Part shown: positions 38,351 through 49,398 of the stretch, piece after piece
Layout of the letters: each line of letters begins with the position of its first letter
Numbering within the stretch: the stretch's first letter is position 1
From: Samsonia erythrinae
GTDB taxonomy: Bacteria; Pseudomonadota; Gammaproteobacteria; Enterobacterales; Enterobacteriaceae
Length of the DNA: 64,000 nucleotides
Reading direction: 5' to 3'
NCBI RefSeq assembly: GCF_004342665.1
Contig: NZ_SMBY01000004.1
Span: 95,012-159,011 of the forward strand
Notes under the pieces: model-generated
The model's input: only the letters and a program-made list of their open reading frames with translations
Database searches by the model: none
Told to the model about the DNA's origin: nothing
Made by a program: the position numbers and the translations under genes

Positions 38351-39397
38351 GTGGAATTACTTTCTCTGTACGGGTTATTTCTGGCTAAGGCTCTCACCAT
38401 TGTTATCGCGATTGGCGCGCTGGTCGTGCTGGCATTCGGGATGACGCAGCGTAAGCGTCAACATAAAGGTGAATTGCAGGTGACGAATCTGGGCGAGCAA
38501 TATCAGGAAATGCAGCGGGAGATGCAGACGGCCTGTATGAGCGATATTGAGCGGAAACTGTTAGCGAAACAAGAGAAGAAGAAAGAGAAAGAAACCGCGA
38601 AGCAGGATAAACAGCGCGCCAGACGCGGCGAAGAGAAAAGTGCCAAGCCGTGCCTGTATGTTCTCGATTTTAACGGCAGTATGGATGCGGGAGAAGTCAG
38701 CTCGCTGCGTGAAGAGATTTCCGCCGTCCTCGCCGTGGCGAAACCGCAGGATGAAGTGTTGCTGCGTTTGGAAAGTCCAGGCGGCGTGGTGCACGGTTAT
38801 GGGCTGGCGGCATCGCAATTACAACGCTTGCGTCAGGGCGGAGTGCGACTGACGGTTGCTGTGGATAAAGTGGCCGCCAGTGGCGGATATATGATGGCCT
38901 GCGTAGCCGATCGCATTGTGGCGGCGCCATTTGCAATCGTGGGCTCTATTGGCGTGGTGGCGCAGATCCCCAATTTTCACCGTCTGCTGAAAAATAAAGA
39001 TATTGACGTTGAGCTGCATACCGCAGGGGAATTTAAACGCACGCTGACGTTATTTGGGGAAAATACCGAGCAGGGCCGTGATAAATTCCGTGAAGATCTG
39101 AATGTGACGCACCAGCTGTTTAAGGCGTTTGTGCAGCAGATGCGCCCGTCGTTGGATATTGATGCGGTTGCGACGGGTGAACACTGGTTCGGTTCACAGG
39201 CGAAGGAATTGGGGTTAGTTGACGCCATCGGCACCAGTGATGATCTGCTGATTGCCGAAATGGCCAGCCATGAAGTATTGAGCGTGCGTTATACGCGCCG
39301 CAAACGCCTGTTGGATCGTTTAACGGGGAGTGCGGGAGAAGCGGCGGAACGTTTGATGCTGCGCTGGTGGCAACGTGGTGCGAAACCGCTGCCCTAA
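38351..39397 (+). CDS. sohB: Inner-membrane serine peptidase SohB
   Basis: An S49 (protease IV family) peptidase of 348 residues. An N-terminal membrane anchor (about residues 8-35) is followed by a charged, Lys-rich coiled region (60-105) and the peptidase domain. The nucleophile Ser is in DKVAASGGYMMA, and the region around FKRTLTLFGENTE carries the catalytic Lys. In E. coli, extra SohB suppresses loss of DegP. The GTG at 38351 with GAGGG upstream matches the E. coli start; the in-frame TTG at 38336 is unlikely. Confidence 0.93.
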   Translation: MELLSLYGLFLAKALTIVIAIGALVVLAFGMTQRKRQHKGELQVTNLGEQYQEMQREMQTACMSDIERKLLAKQEKKKEKETAKQDKQRARRGEEKSAKPCLYVLDFNGSMDAGEVSSLREEISAVLAVAKPQDEVLLRLESPGGVVHGYGLAASQLQRLRQGGVRLTVAVDKVAASGGYMMACVADRIVAAPFAIVGSIGVVAQIPNFHRLLKNKDIDVELHTAGEFKRTLTLFGENTEQGRDKFREDLNVTHQLFKAFVQQMRPSLDIDAVATGEHWFGSQAKELGLVDAIGTSDDLLIAEMASHEVLSVRYTRRKRLLDRLTGSAGEAAERLMLRWWQRGAKPLP

Positions 39398-39463
39398 GGG
39401 GCGACACATGGACGCTGAGTAACGGCGTCTGCGTTCAGACTGCATGGCGTCAAACAACGATAA

Positions 39464-39481
39464 CGCCCGCGAAAGCGGGCG
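39464..39481. terminator. Terminator between sohB and yciN
   Basis: CGCCCGC (39464-39470), GAAA loop, GCGGGCG (39475-39481), just after the yciN stop on the minus strand. The stem is strong but the T-tract is poor. Confidence 0.6.
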
Positions 39482-39487
39482 CTGTCA

Positions 39488-39757
39488 TCAATCGATCAGA
39501 TAATATTTTTCAGATAAAACATGAGCAAGGTGCTTGAACATATTAAACGCAGCGGTGCTTTTTAAGGTTGGCATGCCGCTCCCATCAAGAAAAAATTCGC
39601 CGCGAAAAACCAACACACCGTTTTTTTGTTCTACGCTATTGGCGACCATGCCGTGCAGATAATCATCGTGATGTTGAATGATGTCATTGGCTTCAGCCAA
39701 TAGCGTCTGACGGTCAATAGGACGTTTTTCTTCGTTAACCTGATGCTCAACTGACAT
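39488..39757 (-). CDS. yciN: YciN family protein
   Basis: A small 89-residue protein. It matches E. coli YciN (83 residues) in [26 protein letters not shown] and the C-terminal [15 protein letters not shown]. The function is unknown. The ATG at 39757 has AGGAG eight bases upstream; a longer reading from 39802 is not supported. It is divergent from topA, as in E. coli. Confidence 0.92.
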   Translation of the reverse strand: MSVEHQVNEEKRPIDRQTLLAEANDIIQHHDDYLHGMVANSVEQKNGVLVFRGEFFLDGSGMPTLKSTAAFNMFKHLAHVLSEKYYLID

Positions 39758-39966
39758 GATTGCTACTCCTGTGTTCACCCTTGAAAACGGTGATATTTGC
39801 ACTATTCAATAACCGTATGGCCAATTCCATCTGGCAAAAGGGTACTGCGATACGGTTGTAGCGTAAAGGGTAGATTGTGATGCAAACTGGCTACATCTTA
39901 GGGGTTTATCTGCCGATACTCCGTTTGGCAAGAAAAGAATAAAACAGGATTTCCACGCTAATTAGG

Positions 39967-39994
39967 TTGCGCGGTGACATTTATCAGGTAGAGT
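39967..39994 (+). promoter_or_regulatory. Possible topA promoter
   Basis: TTGCGC (39967-39972) and TAGAGT (39989-39994) are spaced by 16 bp and lie 88 bases before the topA start. topA in E. coli has several supercoiling-responsive promoters; only this one is suggested by eye. Confidence 0.4.
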
Positions 39995-40081
39995 GTGGGA
40001 TTTTCCGCAGGCAGTAGAGTACGCTCTGAATGCCCCGAAAAATATCTGATTTTCAGAAGAATTCAGCAGGTAATAGTACAT

Positions 40082-42685
40082 ATGGGTAAAGCTCTCGTTA
40101 TCGTCGAGTCCCCGGCAAAAGCCAAAACGATCAATAAGTATTTAGGCAAGGACTACGTGGTGAAATCCAGCGTTGGTCATGTGCGCGATCTGCCGACGAG
40201 TGGCTCAGCCAGTAAAAAGAGCGCGGACTCAGACTCAACCAAAGACAAAACAAAAAAGAAAGTCAAAAAGGATGAGAAATCCGCGCTGGTTAGCCGCATG
40301 GGCGTCGATCCTTATCATGGCTGGAAAGCCAATTATGAAATCCTTCCTGGTAAGGAAAAGGTTGTCTCCGAATTAAAAACGCTGGCGGAAAATGCCGAAC
40401 ACATCTATCTCGCAACCGACCTTGACCGCGAAGGGGAAGCCATTGCCTGGCACCTGCGGGAAATCATCGGGGGGGACGAACAGCGTTTCAGCCGCGTGGT
40501 GTTTAACGAAATCACCAAAAACGCCATAAAGCAGGCGTTTGAAAAACCGGATACGCTGAATATTAACCGTGTTAATGCCCAGCAGGCGCGCCGGTTTATG
40601 GATCGCGTGGTGGGTTACATGGTCTCCCCGCTGTTATGGAAAAAAATTGCCCGGGGATTGTCTGCCGGGCGCGTCCAGTCGGTTGCGGTGCGCTTGGTCG
40701 TTGATCGCGAACGCGAGATCAAAGCGTTCGTACCGGAAGAATACTGGGAACTGCACGCCGATTTGCTGGCAGGCGGCGATATTCAGCTGCAAATGCAGGT
40801 AACGCACCATAACGGCAAGCCGTTTAAACCCGTCAATAAAGAACAAACGCAGGCGGCGATCGGCCTGCTTGAGAAAGCTCGCTATGTCGTTGCAGAGCGT
40901 GAAGATAAGCCGACCAGCAGTAAGCCGGGCGCGCCTTTCATCACGTCAACGCTGCAACAGGCGGCCAGTACGCGTCTCGGTTTTGGCGTGAAGAAAACCA
41001 TGATGATGGCGCAGCGGCTGTATGAAGCGGGCTACATCACCTATATGCGAACCGACTCGACTAACCTGAGTCAGGACGCGCTGACGATGGTGCGGGCCTA
41101 TATTGCCGATGAATTCGGCAAACGCTACCTGCCCGAAGCGGTAAATACTTACAGTAGTAAAGAAAATTCGCAGGAAGCGCACGAAGCCATTCGACCTTCC
41201 GATGTGGGCGTGTTGGCCGACAGCCTGAAAGACATGGAAGCTGACGCTCAGAAATTGTATCAGCTGATCTGGCGTCAGTTTGTTGCCTGCCAGATGACCC
41301 CGGCAAAGTACGATTCCACGACGCTGATCGTCAATGCTGCGGATTATCAACTGCGTGCCAAAGGCCGTACTCTGCGTTTCGATGGTTGGACGAAAGTCAT
41401 GCCGGCGCTACGCAAAAATGACGAAGACCGCACGCTACCAGCCGCGGCGGTCGGTGAGACGCTGGCGTTGCAGACGCTTCTTCCGGGGCAGCATTTCACC
41501 AAGCCGCCGGCGCGTTATAGCGATGCTTCTTTGGTTAAAGAACTGGAAAAACGCGGCATCGGTCGTCCATCCACCTATGCGTCCATTATTTCGACCATTC
41601 AGGATCGCGGTTATGTCCGGGTAGAAAACCGGCGTTTCTATGCCGAGAAGATGGGCGAAATTGTTACCGATCGGCTCGAAGAGAACTTTCGCGAGCTGAT
41701 GAATTACGATTTCACCGCCCGGATGGAAAGCAGCCTCGATCAGGTCGCGAATAATCAGGCGGAATGGAAAGCCGTGTTGGATGAATTCTTCAACGAGTTC
41801 ACTCAGCAACTGGAAAAAGCCGAGCAGGATCCCGAAGAAGGGGGCATGCGGCCTAATACCATGGTGCTGACCAGCATTGACTGCCCCACCTGTGGCAGAA
41901 AGATGGGGATCCGCACCGCCAGTACCGGCGTCTTCCTGGGCTGTTCCGGTTATGCGCTGCCGCCGAAAGAGCGCTGCAAAACCACGATCAATCTGATACC
42001 GGAAACCGAAGTGTTGAACGTATTGGAAGGGGATGATGCGGAAACCAACGCGCTTCGCGCCCGCCGCCGCTGTGAAAAATGCGGTACGGCGATGGACAGC
42101 TACCTGATCGATAATCAGCGCAAGCTGCACGTTTGCGGCAATAACCCGGCCTGCGATGGTTATGAAATCGAGACCGGCGAGTTTCGTATTAAGGGGTACG
42201 ACGGCCCGATCGTCGAGTGCGAAAAATGCGGCGCCGAAATGCATCTCAAAATGGGGCGATTCGGTAAGTATATGGCGTGCACCAGCGACACCTGTGGTAA
42301 CACGCGTAAGATTCTGCGCAATGGTGAAGTTGCGCCGCCGAAAGAAGATCCGGTGCCGTTGCCTGAATTGCCCTGTGAGAAGTCTGACGCCTATTTTGTG
42401 TTACGTGATGGCGCGGCTGGGGTCTTTCTGGCTGCTAACACATTTCCGAAATCTCGCGAAACACGCGCGCCATGGGTAGAAGAGCTGGTACGGTTCAAAG
42501 ATCGTTTGCCGGAGAAGTTGCGCTATCTGGCTGAAGCGCCCGTGGTCGATAAAGACGGTAATAAGACGCTGGTCCGTTTTAGTCGTAAAACCAAACAGCA
42601 GTATGTCACATCCGAGAAAGACGGCAAGACAACGGGCTGGTCGGCGTTTTACGTTGACGGTAAATGGGTCGAAGGGAAGAAGTAA
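40082..42685 (+). CDS. topA: DNA topoisomerase I (type IA)
   Basis: TopA relaxes negative supercoils and limits R-loops. The N-terminal Toprim domain has [10 protein letters not shown] and the acidic DLDREGEA. The active-site Tyr is in [12 protein letters not shown] (about residue 320). Three C-terminal zinc fingers start at [16 protein letters not shown] and CEKCGAEM, followed by two zinc-ribbon-like domains. It has 867 residues (E. coli 865). The ATG at 40082 is the family start ([10 protein letters not shown]); upstream in-frame codons from 39995 are excluded. Confidence 0.98.
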   Translation: MGKALVIVESPAKAKTINKYLGKDYVVKSSVGHVRDLPTSGSASKKSADSDSTKDKTKKKVKKDEKSALVSRMGVDPYHGWKANYEILPGKEKVVSELKTLAENAEHIYLATDLDREGEAIAWHLREIIGGDEQRFSRVVFNEITKNAIKQAFEKPDTLNINRVNAQQARRFMDRVVGYMVSPLLWKKIARGLSAGRVQSVAVRLVVDREREIKAFVPEEYWELHADLLAGGDIQLQMQVTHHNGKPFKPVNKEQTQAAIGLLEKARYVVAEREDKPTSSKPGAPFITSTLQQAASTRLGFGVKKTMMMAQRLYEAGYITYMRTDSTNLSQDALTMVRAYIADEFGKRYLPEAVNTYSSKENSQEAHEAIRPSDVGVLADSLKDMEADAQKLYQLIWRQFVACQMTPAKYDSTTLIVNAADYQLRAKGRTLRFDGWTKVMPALRKNDEDRTLPAAAVGETLALQTLLPGQHFTKPPARYSDASLVKELEKRGIGRPSTYASIISTIQDRGYVRVENRRFYAEKMGEIVTDRLEENFRELMNYDFTARMESSLDQVANNQAEWKAVLDEFFNEFTQQLEKAEQDPEEGGMRPNTMVLTSIDCPTCGRKMGIRTASTGVFLGCSGYALPPKERCKTTINLIPETEVLNVLEGDDAETNALRARRRCEKCGTAMDSYLIDNQRKLHVCGNNPACDGYEIETGEFRIKGYDGPIVECEKCGAEMHLKMGRFGKYMACTSDTCGNTRKILRNGEVAPPKEDPVPLPELPCEKSDAYFVLRDGAAGVFLAANTFPKSRETRAPWVEELVRFKDRLPEKLRYLAEAPVVDKDGNKTLVRFSRKTKQQYVTSEKDGKTTGWSAFYVDGKWVEGKK

Positions 42686-42720
42686 GCGCGTTTTGTCGCT
42701 ATCCGTGCCCAACTGCCACA

Positions 42721-42748
42721 AAAAACCAGTCGTTAGACTGGTTTTTTT
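42721..42748 (+). terminator. Terminator after topA
   Basis: AAAAACCAGTC (42721-42731), loop GTTA, GACTGGTTTTT (42736-42746) with further Ts. A perfect 11-bp stem. Confidence 0.93.
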
Positions 42749-44014
<1,266 letters not shown>

Positions 44015-44041
44015 GCTTTTTTCATCGCTGATTTTGAAATA

Positions 44042-44068
44042 AAAAAGCCAGACGTAATCTGGCTTTTT
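44042..44068. terminator. Terminator after cysB
   Basis: AAAAAGCCAGA (44042-44052) and TCTGGCTTTTT (44058-44068) form an 11-bp stem with a 5-nt loop and T-run. The A-run on the other side may also end dtpA. Confidence 0.92.
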
Positions 44069-44123
44069 TTGTTCGGCTGGCGCAGTCCCCAGCCTTTGGC
44101 TGAAAAATGCGACTAGGCAAGCG

Positions 44124-45641
44124 TCAGGCGGATACCGACGAGTTCACCTTCACTGCCGGCGTTTCCGGCGCATCCTGAGTCATGCGCGTCAGCTTCGGCG
44201 CAGTCAGCAGCATCAGCAGCGCGATGACACCCGTAACAATGCCTATCTGCATAAAGACATCACTGTAAATCTCAAGAGAGACAAGCGGGTCTACGACGTT
44301 ATCAGGAACGGCCATCATATTGGCGACATAGCCCGCGATGATGGCGGCGCCCGCACTGGTCAGGAACCATGCCCCCATGATAAAGCCCATCAGACGCTGA
44401 GGCACAAGCTGAGCCACCATCGCCAGACCCAGACCGGAGATCATGAGCTCGCCAATGCTTTGCAATCCGTAGCACAGGATGAGCCAGTTGATGGACACGA
44501 TCCCCCGTTCATTCGCCATGCTAGCCCCCCACGGTAAAACCAGAAAGGCGCCGGAACAGAGCACCATGCCAATGGCGAATTTGTATGCCATCGGCAACTG
44601 GTCACCCAGTTTGTTATAAAGCGCGGCCAGAATCGGACTGGCAACCATGATCCAGAATGGGTTTAGCGCCTGATACTGCTCAGGTTCAAAGGCGAAGCCT
44701 AAAATTGAGTGCTCGACATTGCGGATCGCAAAGAAGTTCAGTGATGTCGGCATTTGGTTATACAACACAAAGAAGACAATGGCTTCCAGCATCAGCAGTA
44801 GAGCGACGATCATTTTCCGACGTTTAGTTCCTTGAACGGAAAACATCTCTTTGATAAAAATGACGACGACAGCCAGCGCGATAAGCGCCAGGATCCAACG
44901 GGCAACAGACTGGTTATGCAACAGCCAGGTGGAGACGGTAATCAGCACGACAATGCCTGCCAGCGAACCGGATAATTTCGTCAGATTTAGCGGCAGAAAG
45001 TCGGGTTTGGAACCTTGCGTGCTGACCCATTTGCGGCAGAACATGAAATTAACCAGCGTCAAAATCATGCCGATCACGCTCAAAGAAAAGGCCACGCTCC
45101 AGCCGTAACGTACCGCAAGCCATGGCGTAGCCAGCATAGAGAAGAAGGAGCCGATATTTATCGCCATGTAGTACATGGTGAAAGCGCCATCCAGACGCGG
45201 GTCGTCTTTGGCGTAGCAGGTCGACAGTAATGAAGACGGATTGGCTTTAAACAGGCCATTACCGACGGCGATTGTCGCCATACCGACATAGACCCAAAAG
45301 ACACTATGGTCTGAGTAAGCTATCATGGCGTAGCCTACGGCTAAAACTATCGCGCCCAGCACGATCACGCGTTTCGTTCCGAGAACTTTATCACCCAACC
45401 AGCCGCCGATGGCGACAAAACCATACACCAGCGCGCTGAATGAAGAGAAGAGCGTGATGGAGTCGGCCTCTGACATCCCCAGCATTTTGACCAGATACAC
45501 CGCCATAATGCCTTGTAGACCGTAGTAACCGAAACGCTCCCACAGTTCGATGCTAAAGATGAGATAAAACGCTTTTGGTTGCTTGAAAGCATTCATGCTA
45601 ATGCTTTCATTAGATTCGCTGTTTTTGTTTGCTATTGACAC
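44124..45641 (-). CDS. dtpA: Dipeptide/tripeptide proton symporter DtpA
   Basis: A POT-family major facilitator of 505 residues with about 14 membrane spans. The family signature [19 protein letters not shown] is in the first helix, and [13 protein letters not shown] plus [12 protein letters not shown] follow. The GTG at 45641 with AGAGG five bases upstream is chosen by comparison with E. coli DtpA; the reading could extend to 45713. It complements the Opp system for short peptides. In E. coli dtpA follows nth, and the same pair is kept here. Confidence 0.95.
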   Translation of the reverse strand: MSIANKNSESNESISMNAFKQPKAFYLIFSIELWERFGYYGLQGIMAVYLVKMLGMSEADSITLFSSFSALVYGFVAIGGWLGDKVLGTKRVIVLGAIVLAVGYAMIAYSDHSVFWVYVGMATIAVGNGLFKANPSSLLSTCYAKDDPRLDGAFTMYYMAINIGSFFSMLATPWLAVRYGWSVAFSLSVIGMILTLVNFMFCRKWVSTQGSKPDFLPLNLTKLSGSLAGIVVLITVSTWLLHNQSVARWILALIALAVVVIFIKEMFSVQGTKRRKMIVALLLMLEAIVFFVLYNQMPTSLNFFAIRNVEHSILGFAFEPEQYQALNPFWIMVASPILAALYNKLGDQLPMAYKFAIGMVLCSGAFLVLPWGASMANERGIVSINWLILCYGLQSIGELMISGLGLAMVAQLVPQRLMGFIMGAWFLTSAGAAIIAGYVANMMAVPDNVVDPLVSLEIYSDVFMQIGIVTGVIALLMLLTAPKLTRMTQDAPETPAVKVNSSVSA

Positions 45642-46366
45642 AAAGACCTCTGATTTTACCTGTCTCGTTTTTTTAAACAAGAAAATAACGAGAGTAATAC
45701 AGTGAAACTGCATCCTCTTTTCATTGTTATAAGGAGGAGAAACGGCGCTATCTTGACGTTATTTTAGGAACAGGCAAGTCGTTTGACATGTTTTGTTACA
45801 AGTGGGTTGAGTTGCGGGATAAAGCCATAAATTAAATATTATGCAGAGTTTAATATTATTGCTTCCTTTTGCTGTAAATGATTATCTCGCCACACCGTGC
45901 TTATTTTTTATCAAAGGCATATAACCTGGCTTTTTATTGAAAGCGAGAGCATATCATTATGTATGAATGGATATATGGTTAAATATTTTGCATATCACGC
46001 GCTATCCAGTGAGAGTAAAAAATCATCAGTGGCAGGTCGCAGGGTGCATAATGAAATAATCACTTGGCGTGACTTTCAATCACTAAATTTTCTATTAAAA
46101 ATAACTTATTTGCCTCAAATAGTGGTTATCTGCGTTTTTATACAGGATCGTGCTTCAGCGCTGAAAGATTAAAACGGGTAGACCGGGCCCGCAGGGGCGC
46201 TCCCGGCGAATGGACCGGAGGAGGGGATGATGTTTGGCAGAGACAACCGGAATCGCCGGTGACGCTGATTTCTCTGTGACGCGACTCGTTACTGCCTGAT
46301 GCGAAGGCCCGCTATGACCTGACTGTCTGTTTGAGCGGTTTCCCTGAGGTCTGCTATTCCCCCGGA
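45642..46366. other. dtpA-nth spacer without a recognised gene
   Basis: A 725-bp stretch. The part next to dtpA (to about 46140) is AT-rich and must hold the dtpA promoter; the part next to nth is GC-rich. Open frames at 45897-46172 (plus, 91 codons) and 46155-46397 (minus, 80 codons) have no recognisable motif, odd amino-acid composition and no convincing ribosome sites, so I do not call them. It may be the remnant of lost genes. Confidence 0.5.
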
Positions 46367-47002
46367 TTAAACGTCCACCTTCTCGCCAAATTCGCACAGA
46401 TCTTCAATCAGGCAGGAACCGCAGCGTGGTTTGCGCGCGACACAGGTATAACGACCGTGCAGGATTAGCCAGTGGTGGCAGTCCACTTTGAATTCTGCCG
46501 GAACGACCTTCAGCAACTTTTCTTCTACCTGTTCCACATTTTTACCCGGTGCAAATCCGGTACGGTTACTGACGCGAAAAATGTGCGTATCAACGGCAAT
46601 CGTCGGCCAGCCAAAAGCCGTATTCAGAACGATATTTGCCGTTTTTCGTCCGACGCCGGGTAACGCTTCTAATGCCGCGCGATCTTCAGGAACCTGTCCC
46701 TGATGCTTTTCCAGCAGAATACGACAGGTTTTGATGATATTTTCCGCCTTGCTGTTAAACAGCCCAATCGTCTTGATGTAGCTTTTAACGCCATCGACGC
46801 CAAGTGCGAGCAGGGTTTCCGGCGTGTTGGCCACCGGGTAGAGTCGGGCGGTCGCCTTGTTGACGCTGACATCGGTGGCTTGTGCAGAAAGTAAAACGGC
46901 GATCAGCAGCTCAAACGGCGTACTGAAATTCAGTTCGGTTGTGGGGTGGGGATTCGCGGCGCGTAGGCGGCTTAAAATCTCAATCCGTTTGGTTTTATTC
47001 AC
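46367..47002 (-). CDS. nth: Endonuclease III
   Basis: Nth is a DNA glycosylase/AP lyase that removes oxidised pyrimidines. The helix-hairpin-helix is [10 protein letters not shown] with catalytic Lys120, and Asp138 is in AVDTHIFRV. The [4Fe-4S] ligands are Cys187, Cys194, Cys197 and Cys203. It has 211 residues with residues aligned to E. coli Nth. It overlaps rsxE by four bases, so it is the last gene of the rsx operon. Confidence 0.98.
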   Translation of the reverse strand: MNKTKRIEILSRLRAANPHPTTELNFSTPFELLIAVLLSAQATDVSVNKATARLYPVANTPETLLALGVDGVKSYIKTIGLFNSKAENIIKTCRILLEKHQGQVPEDRAALEALPGVGRKTANIVLNTAFGWPTIAVDTHIFRVSNRTGFAPGKNVEQVEEKLLKVVPAEFKVDCHHWLILHGRYTCVARKPRCGSCLIEDLCEFGEKVDV

Positions 47003-47706
47003 AGCGGTTCTCCCACGGCATTCGTCACCGGCGTCGTGTTTTCCTTGCGGGATACGACACGCGCCCGACGCCGCTTCATTCTTTCGTCGATCAGGTATTT
47101 TACCGCCAGTAACAGGCCCAGCCCGATAAATGCGCCCGGCGGCAGCATAGCCAGCAGGAAGGGTGAGTCGAGGTGAATAACCTCGATACGAAGCGCCTTA
47201 GCCCAATCGCCCAGCAGCAAGTCCGCGCCGTCGAATAACGTACCATTCCCCAGAATCTCACGCCCCGAGCCAAGCACCACCAGCGCGCTGGTGGCGCCTA
47301 ATCCCATCGCCAGACCATCAATGGCTGAAGGAAGGACGGCGTTTTTTGAGGCAAAGGCTTCCGCGCGCCCAATGACGATGCAGTTCGTGACAATCAGGGG
47401 AATAAAAATCCCCAGTGATTGATATAAACCGTAGGCATACGCGTTGATTAACATCTGTACGACACTGACCACCGAGGCAATGATCATGACGTAAATAGGA
47501 ATGCGGATTTCCACGGGCACCCAGCGCCGCAGCGCGGAAACCGACATATTGGTACAAACGAGCACCAGCGTCGTCGCCAGCCCTAACCCCAGCGCGTTAG
47601 TCGCCGTTGAGGAGACGGCCAGCAGAGGACAAAGCCCAAGTAGTTGCACCAGTGCCGAGTTGTTTTTCCATAGTCCTTCAATAAAAAGGGCTTTGATTTG
47701 ACTCAT
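46999..47706 (-). CDS. rsxE: Electron transport complex subunit RsxE (RnfE)
   Basis: Inner-membrane subunit of the Rsx/Rnf complex, 235 residues with six hydrophobic helices. The segment [15 protein letters not shown] carries the conserved Cys that helps bind the membrane [2Fe-2S] centre with RsxA. In E. coli the complex keeps SoxR reduced. It overlaps rsxG and nth by four bases each. Confidence 0.96.
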   Translation of the reverse strand: MSQIKALFIEGLWKNNSALVQLLGLCPLLAVSSTATNALGLGLATTLVLVCTNMSVSALRRWVPVEIRIPIYVMIIASVVSVVQMLINAYAYGLYQSLGIFIPLIVTNCIVIGRAEAFASKNAVLPSAIDGLAMGLGATSALVVLGSGREILGNGTLFDGADLLLGDWAKALRIEVIHLDSPFLLAMLPPGAFIGLGLLLAVKYLIDERMKRRRARVVSRKENTTPVTNAVGEPL

Positions 47707-48332
47707 GGGTTTCCTCCACAGGCGGACAGCGTGTTGATGTGCGGCGGCAGTGTTTGCAGATAGAGTGTACTACGCTTTACGCCATTGATAACGGCGCGTG
47801 GCGTAATGGTCGCGCCGGTAAACTGATCGAACATACCGCCTTCTTTCCTGACTGCCCAGCGGGCATCATGCTCGCCCTTTACCGTTTGTCCACTGAATCG
47901 GGTTATCCAGTCGGAGATGCGCTCTTCAATTTTATCACCCAACCCCGGTGTTTCATGATGTTCGGTGACGCGGACGCCGAAAACTTTGCCATTAAAATCG
48001 GCGCCAATCAGCAAATGAATCGCGCCGGAATAGCCATCTGGCGCGGTACTTTCCAGTGCGGCGGCTATCGGTTCGCCATGATGACGTGCGATAAACACAC
48101 GGTGTGGCGCTGACGAACCTAATGCGGGGTCGGTGACAATGTAACATTCTTTTTGCAAGTCATTATCGTATAACTCGGCCGGCACGACCTGATCCAACAG
48201 CATTTTTTGTTGTAATTGTGCCTGATGCGAGATTGTCGGCTCTGTTAGCTCGTTGACGACGGCGGTTAATGCCGTCGTCAAGGCGGCAAACAGCGCCAGC
48301 GTCATCGCGTGGCGGCGCATCGTACTCAACAT
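47703..48332 (-). CDS. rsxG: Electron transport complex subunit RsxG (RnfG)
   Basis: A 209-residue subunit with one N-terminal membrane helix (about residues 9-28) and a periplasmic FMN domain. The covalent-flavin motif is [11 protein letters not shown], in which the second Thr is the attachment site known in RnfG/NqrC proteins. The segment [12 protein letters not shown] is also typical. It lies between rsxD (10 bp away) and rsxE (overlap). Confidence 0.96.
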   Translation of the reverse strand: MLSTMRRHAMTLALFAALTTALTAVVNELTEPTISHQAQLQQKMLLDQVVPAELYDNDLQKECYIVTDPALGSSAPHRVFIARHHGEPIAAALESTAPDGYSGAIHLLIGADFNGKVFGVRVTEHHETPGLGDKIEERISDWITRFSGQTVKGEHDARWAVRKEGGMFDQFTGATITPRAVINGVKRSTLYLQTLPPHINTLSACGGNP

Positions 48333-48342
48333 GGTCTGCTCC

Positions 48343-49398
48343 TTAGCGATGGTGGCCGTAAGCGCGTGGCTTGGTGTAATAATCGATCAGCGGCACCGTG
48401 ATGTTCGCCAGCAGAACGGCAAACGCCACGCCGTCCGGGTAACCACCGTAGGTGCGGATCAGCCATACCAGTAGCCCGATTAGCGCGCCGAAAATCAGCC
48501 GTCCGCGATTAGTGGTTGATGCGGTAACGGGGTCGGTTGCAATGAAAAAGGCGCCCAGCATCGTCGCGCCCGACAACAGGTGCAGCAGGGGCGGTGCAAA
48601 TTTTTCGGGCGCGAGCGTCCAACTGAGAAGGGCGCAGAACATCAGCGAGAGCAGTAAACTGACCGGAATATGCCAGCGAATAGTGCCGCGTATTAATAAA
48701 AACAGCCCGCCGACGAGGAAACCGAGGTTAACCCACTGCCAGCCAATGCCGGAAAGCAATTGAGCAAATAGCGGCTGTTGCAGAATAGCCTGTGACGTTT
48801 GACCGGAGCGCAAACCGGTTTTAAAGGTATCCAGCGGGGTAGCCTGACTTACGCCATCCATGTTCTGCATCAACTGTTGCATTGTCTGCCCGGCATGCGT
48901 CTGCCCGGTGAAAATGGTCATCAAGGCATCATGAAAACCGACCGGCGCGGTTTGCAGCGGCGCAGGCGGCAACCAGCTTGTCATTTGGACTGGGAACGAA
49001 ATCAGCAGCACGACGTAGCCGATCATGGCCGGGTTAAAGGGGTTTTGCCCCAGTCCGCCATACAGTTGCTTAGCGATAATGATCGCGAAGGCGGTGGCGA
49101 TCACCACCATCCACCAGGGGGCGAGCGGGGGCAGGCTGATACCGAGCAGCACAGCGGTCAGCAGCGCAGACTGATCGGACAGCGTGGTACGAACGGCGAA
49201 CTTTCTGAGTGACAGTGTCACGCCTTCTGCAATCAACGCGGTGACGGATGCCAGCGCAACCTGAATCAGGTTACCGTAACCAAAAAAATAGCACTGGGCC
49301 AGCATGCCCGGTATACAGGCGAGAATAACCAACAGCATGATGCGCTGGGTGCGCTGCTGGTTATGTGTGAACGGTGAACTCGCAATTCTAAAGGCCAT
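48343..49398 (-). CDS. rsxD: Electron transport complex subunit RsxD (RnfD)
   Basis: A 351-residue membrane subunit with about nine helices. It begins [15 protein letters not shown], like E. coli RsxD. The covalent-FMN threonine is in [26 protein letters not shown] is another NqrB/RnfD landmark. It abuts rsxC with no gap and is coupled to it. Confidence 0.96.
   Translation of the reverse strand: MAFRIASSPFTHNQQRTQRIMLLVILACIPGMLAQCYFFGYGNLIQVALASVTALIAEGVTLSLRKFAVRTTLSDQSALLTAVLLGISLPPLAPWWMVVIATAFAIIIAKQLYGGLGQNPFNPAMIGYVVLLISFPVQMTSWLPPAPLQTAPVGFHDALMTIFTGQTHAGQTMQQLMQNMDGVSQATPLDTFKTGLRSGQTSQAILQQPLFAQLLSGIGWQWVNLGFLVGGLFLLIRGTIRWHIPVSLLLSLMFCALLSWTLAPEKFAPPLLHLLSGATMLGAFFIATDPVTASTTNRGRLIFGALIGLLVWLIRTYGGYPDGVAFAVLLANITVPLIDYYTKPRAYGHHR

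Noticed and set aside
45897-46172. 91-codon plus-strand open frame in the dtpA-nth gap
   Set aside because: AT-rich, no motif, no good ribosome site and overlapping another equally poor frame; not supported as a gene.
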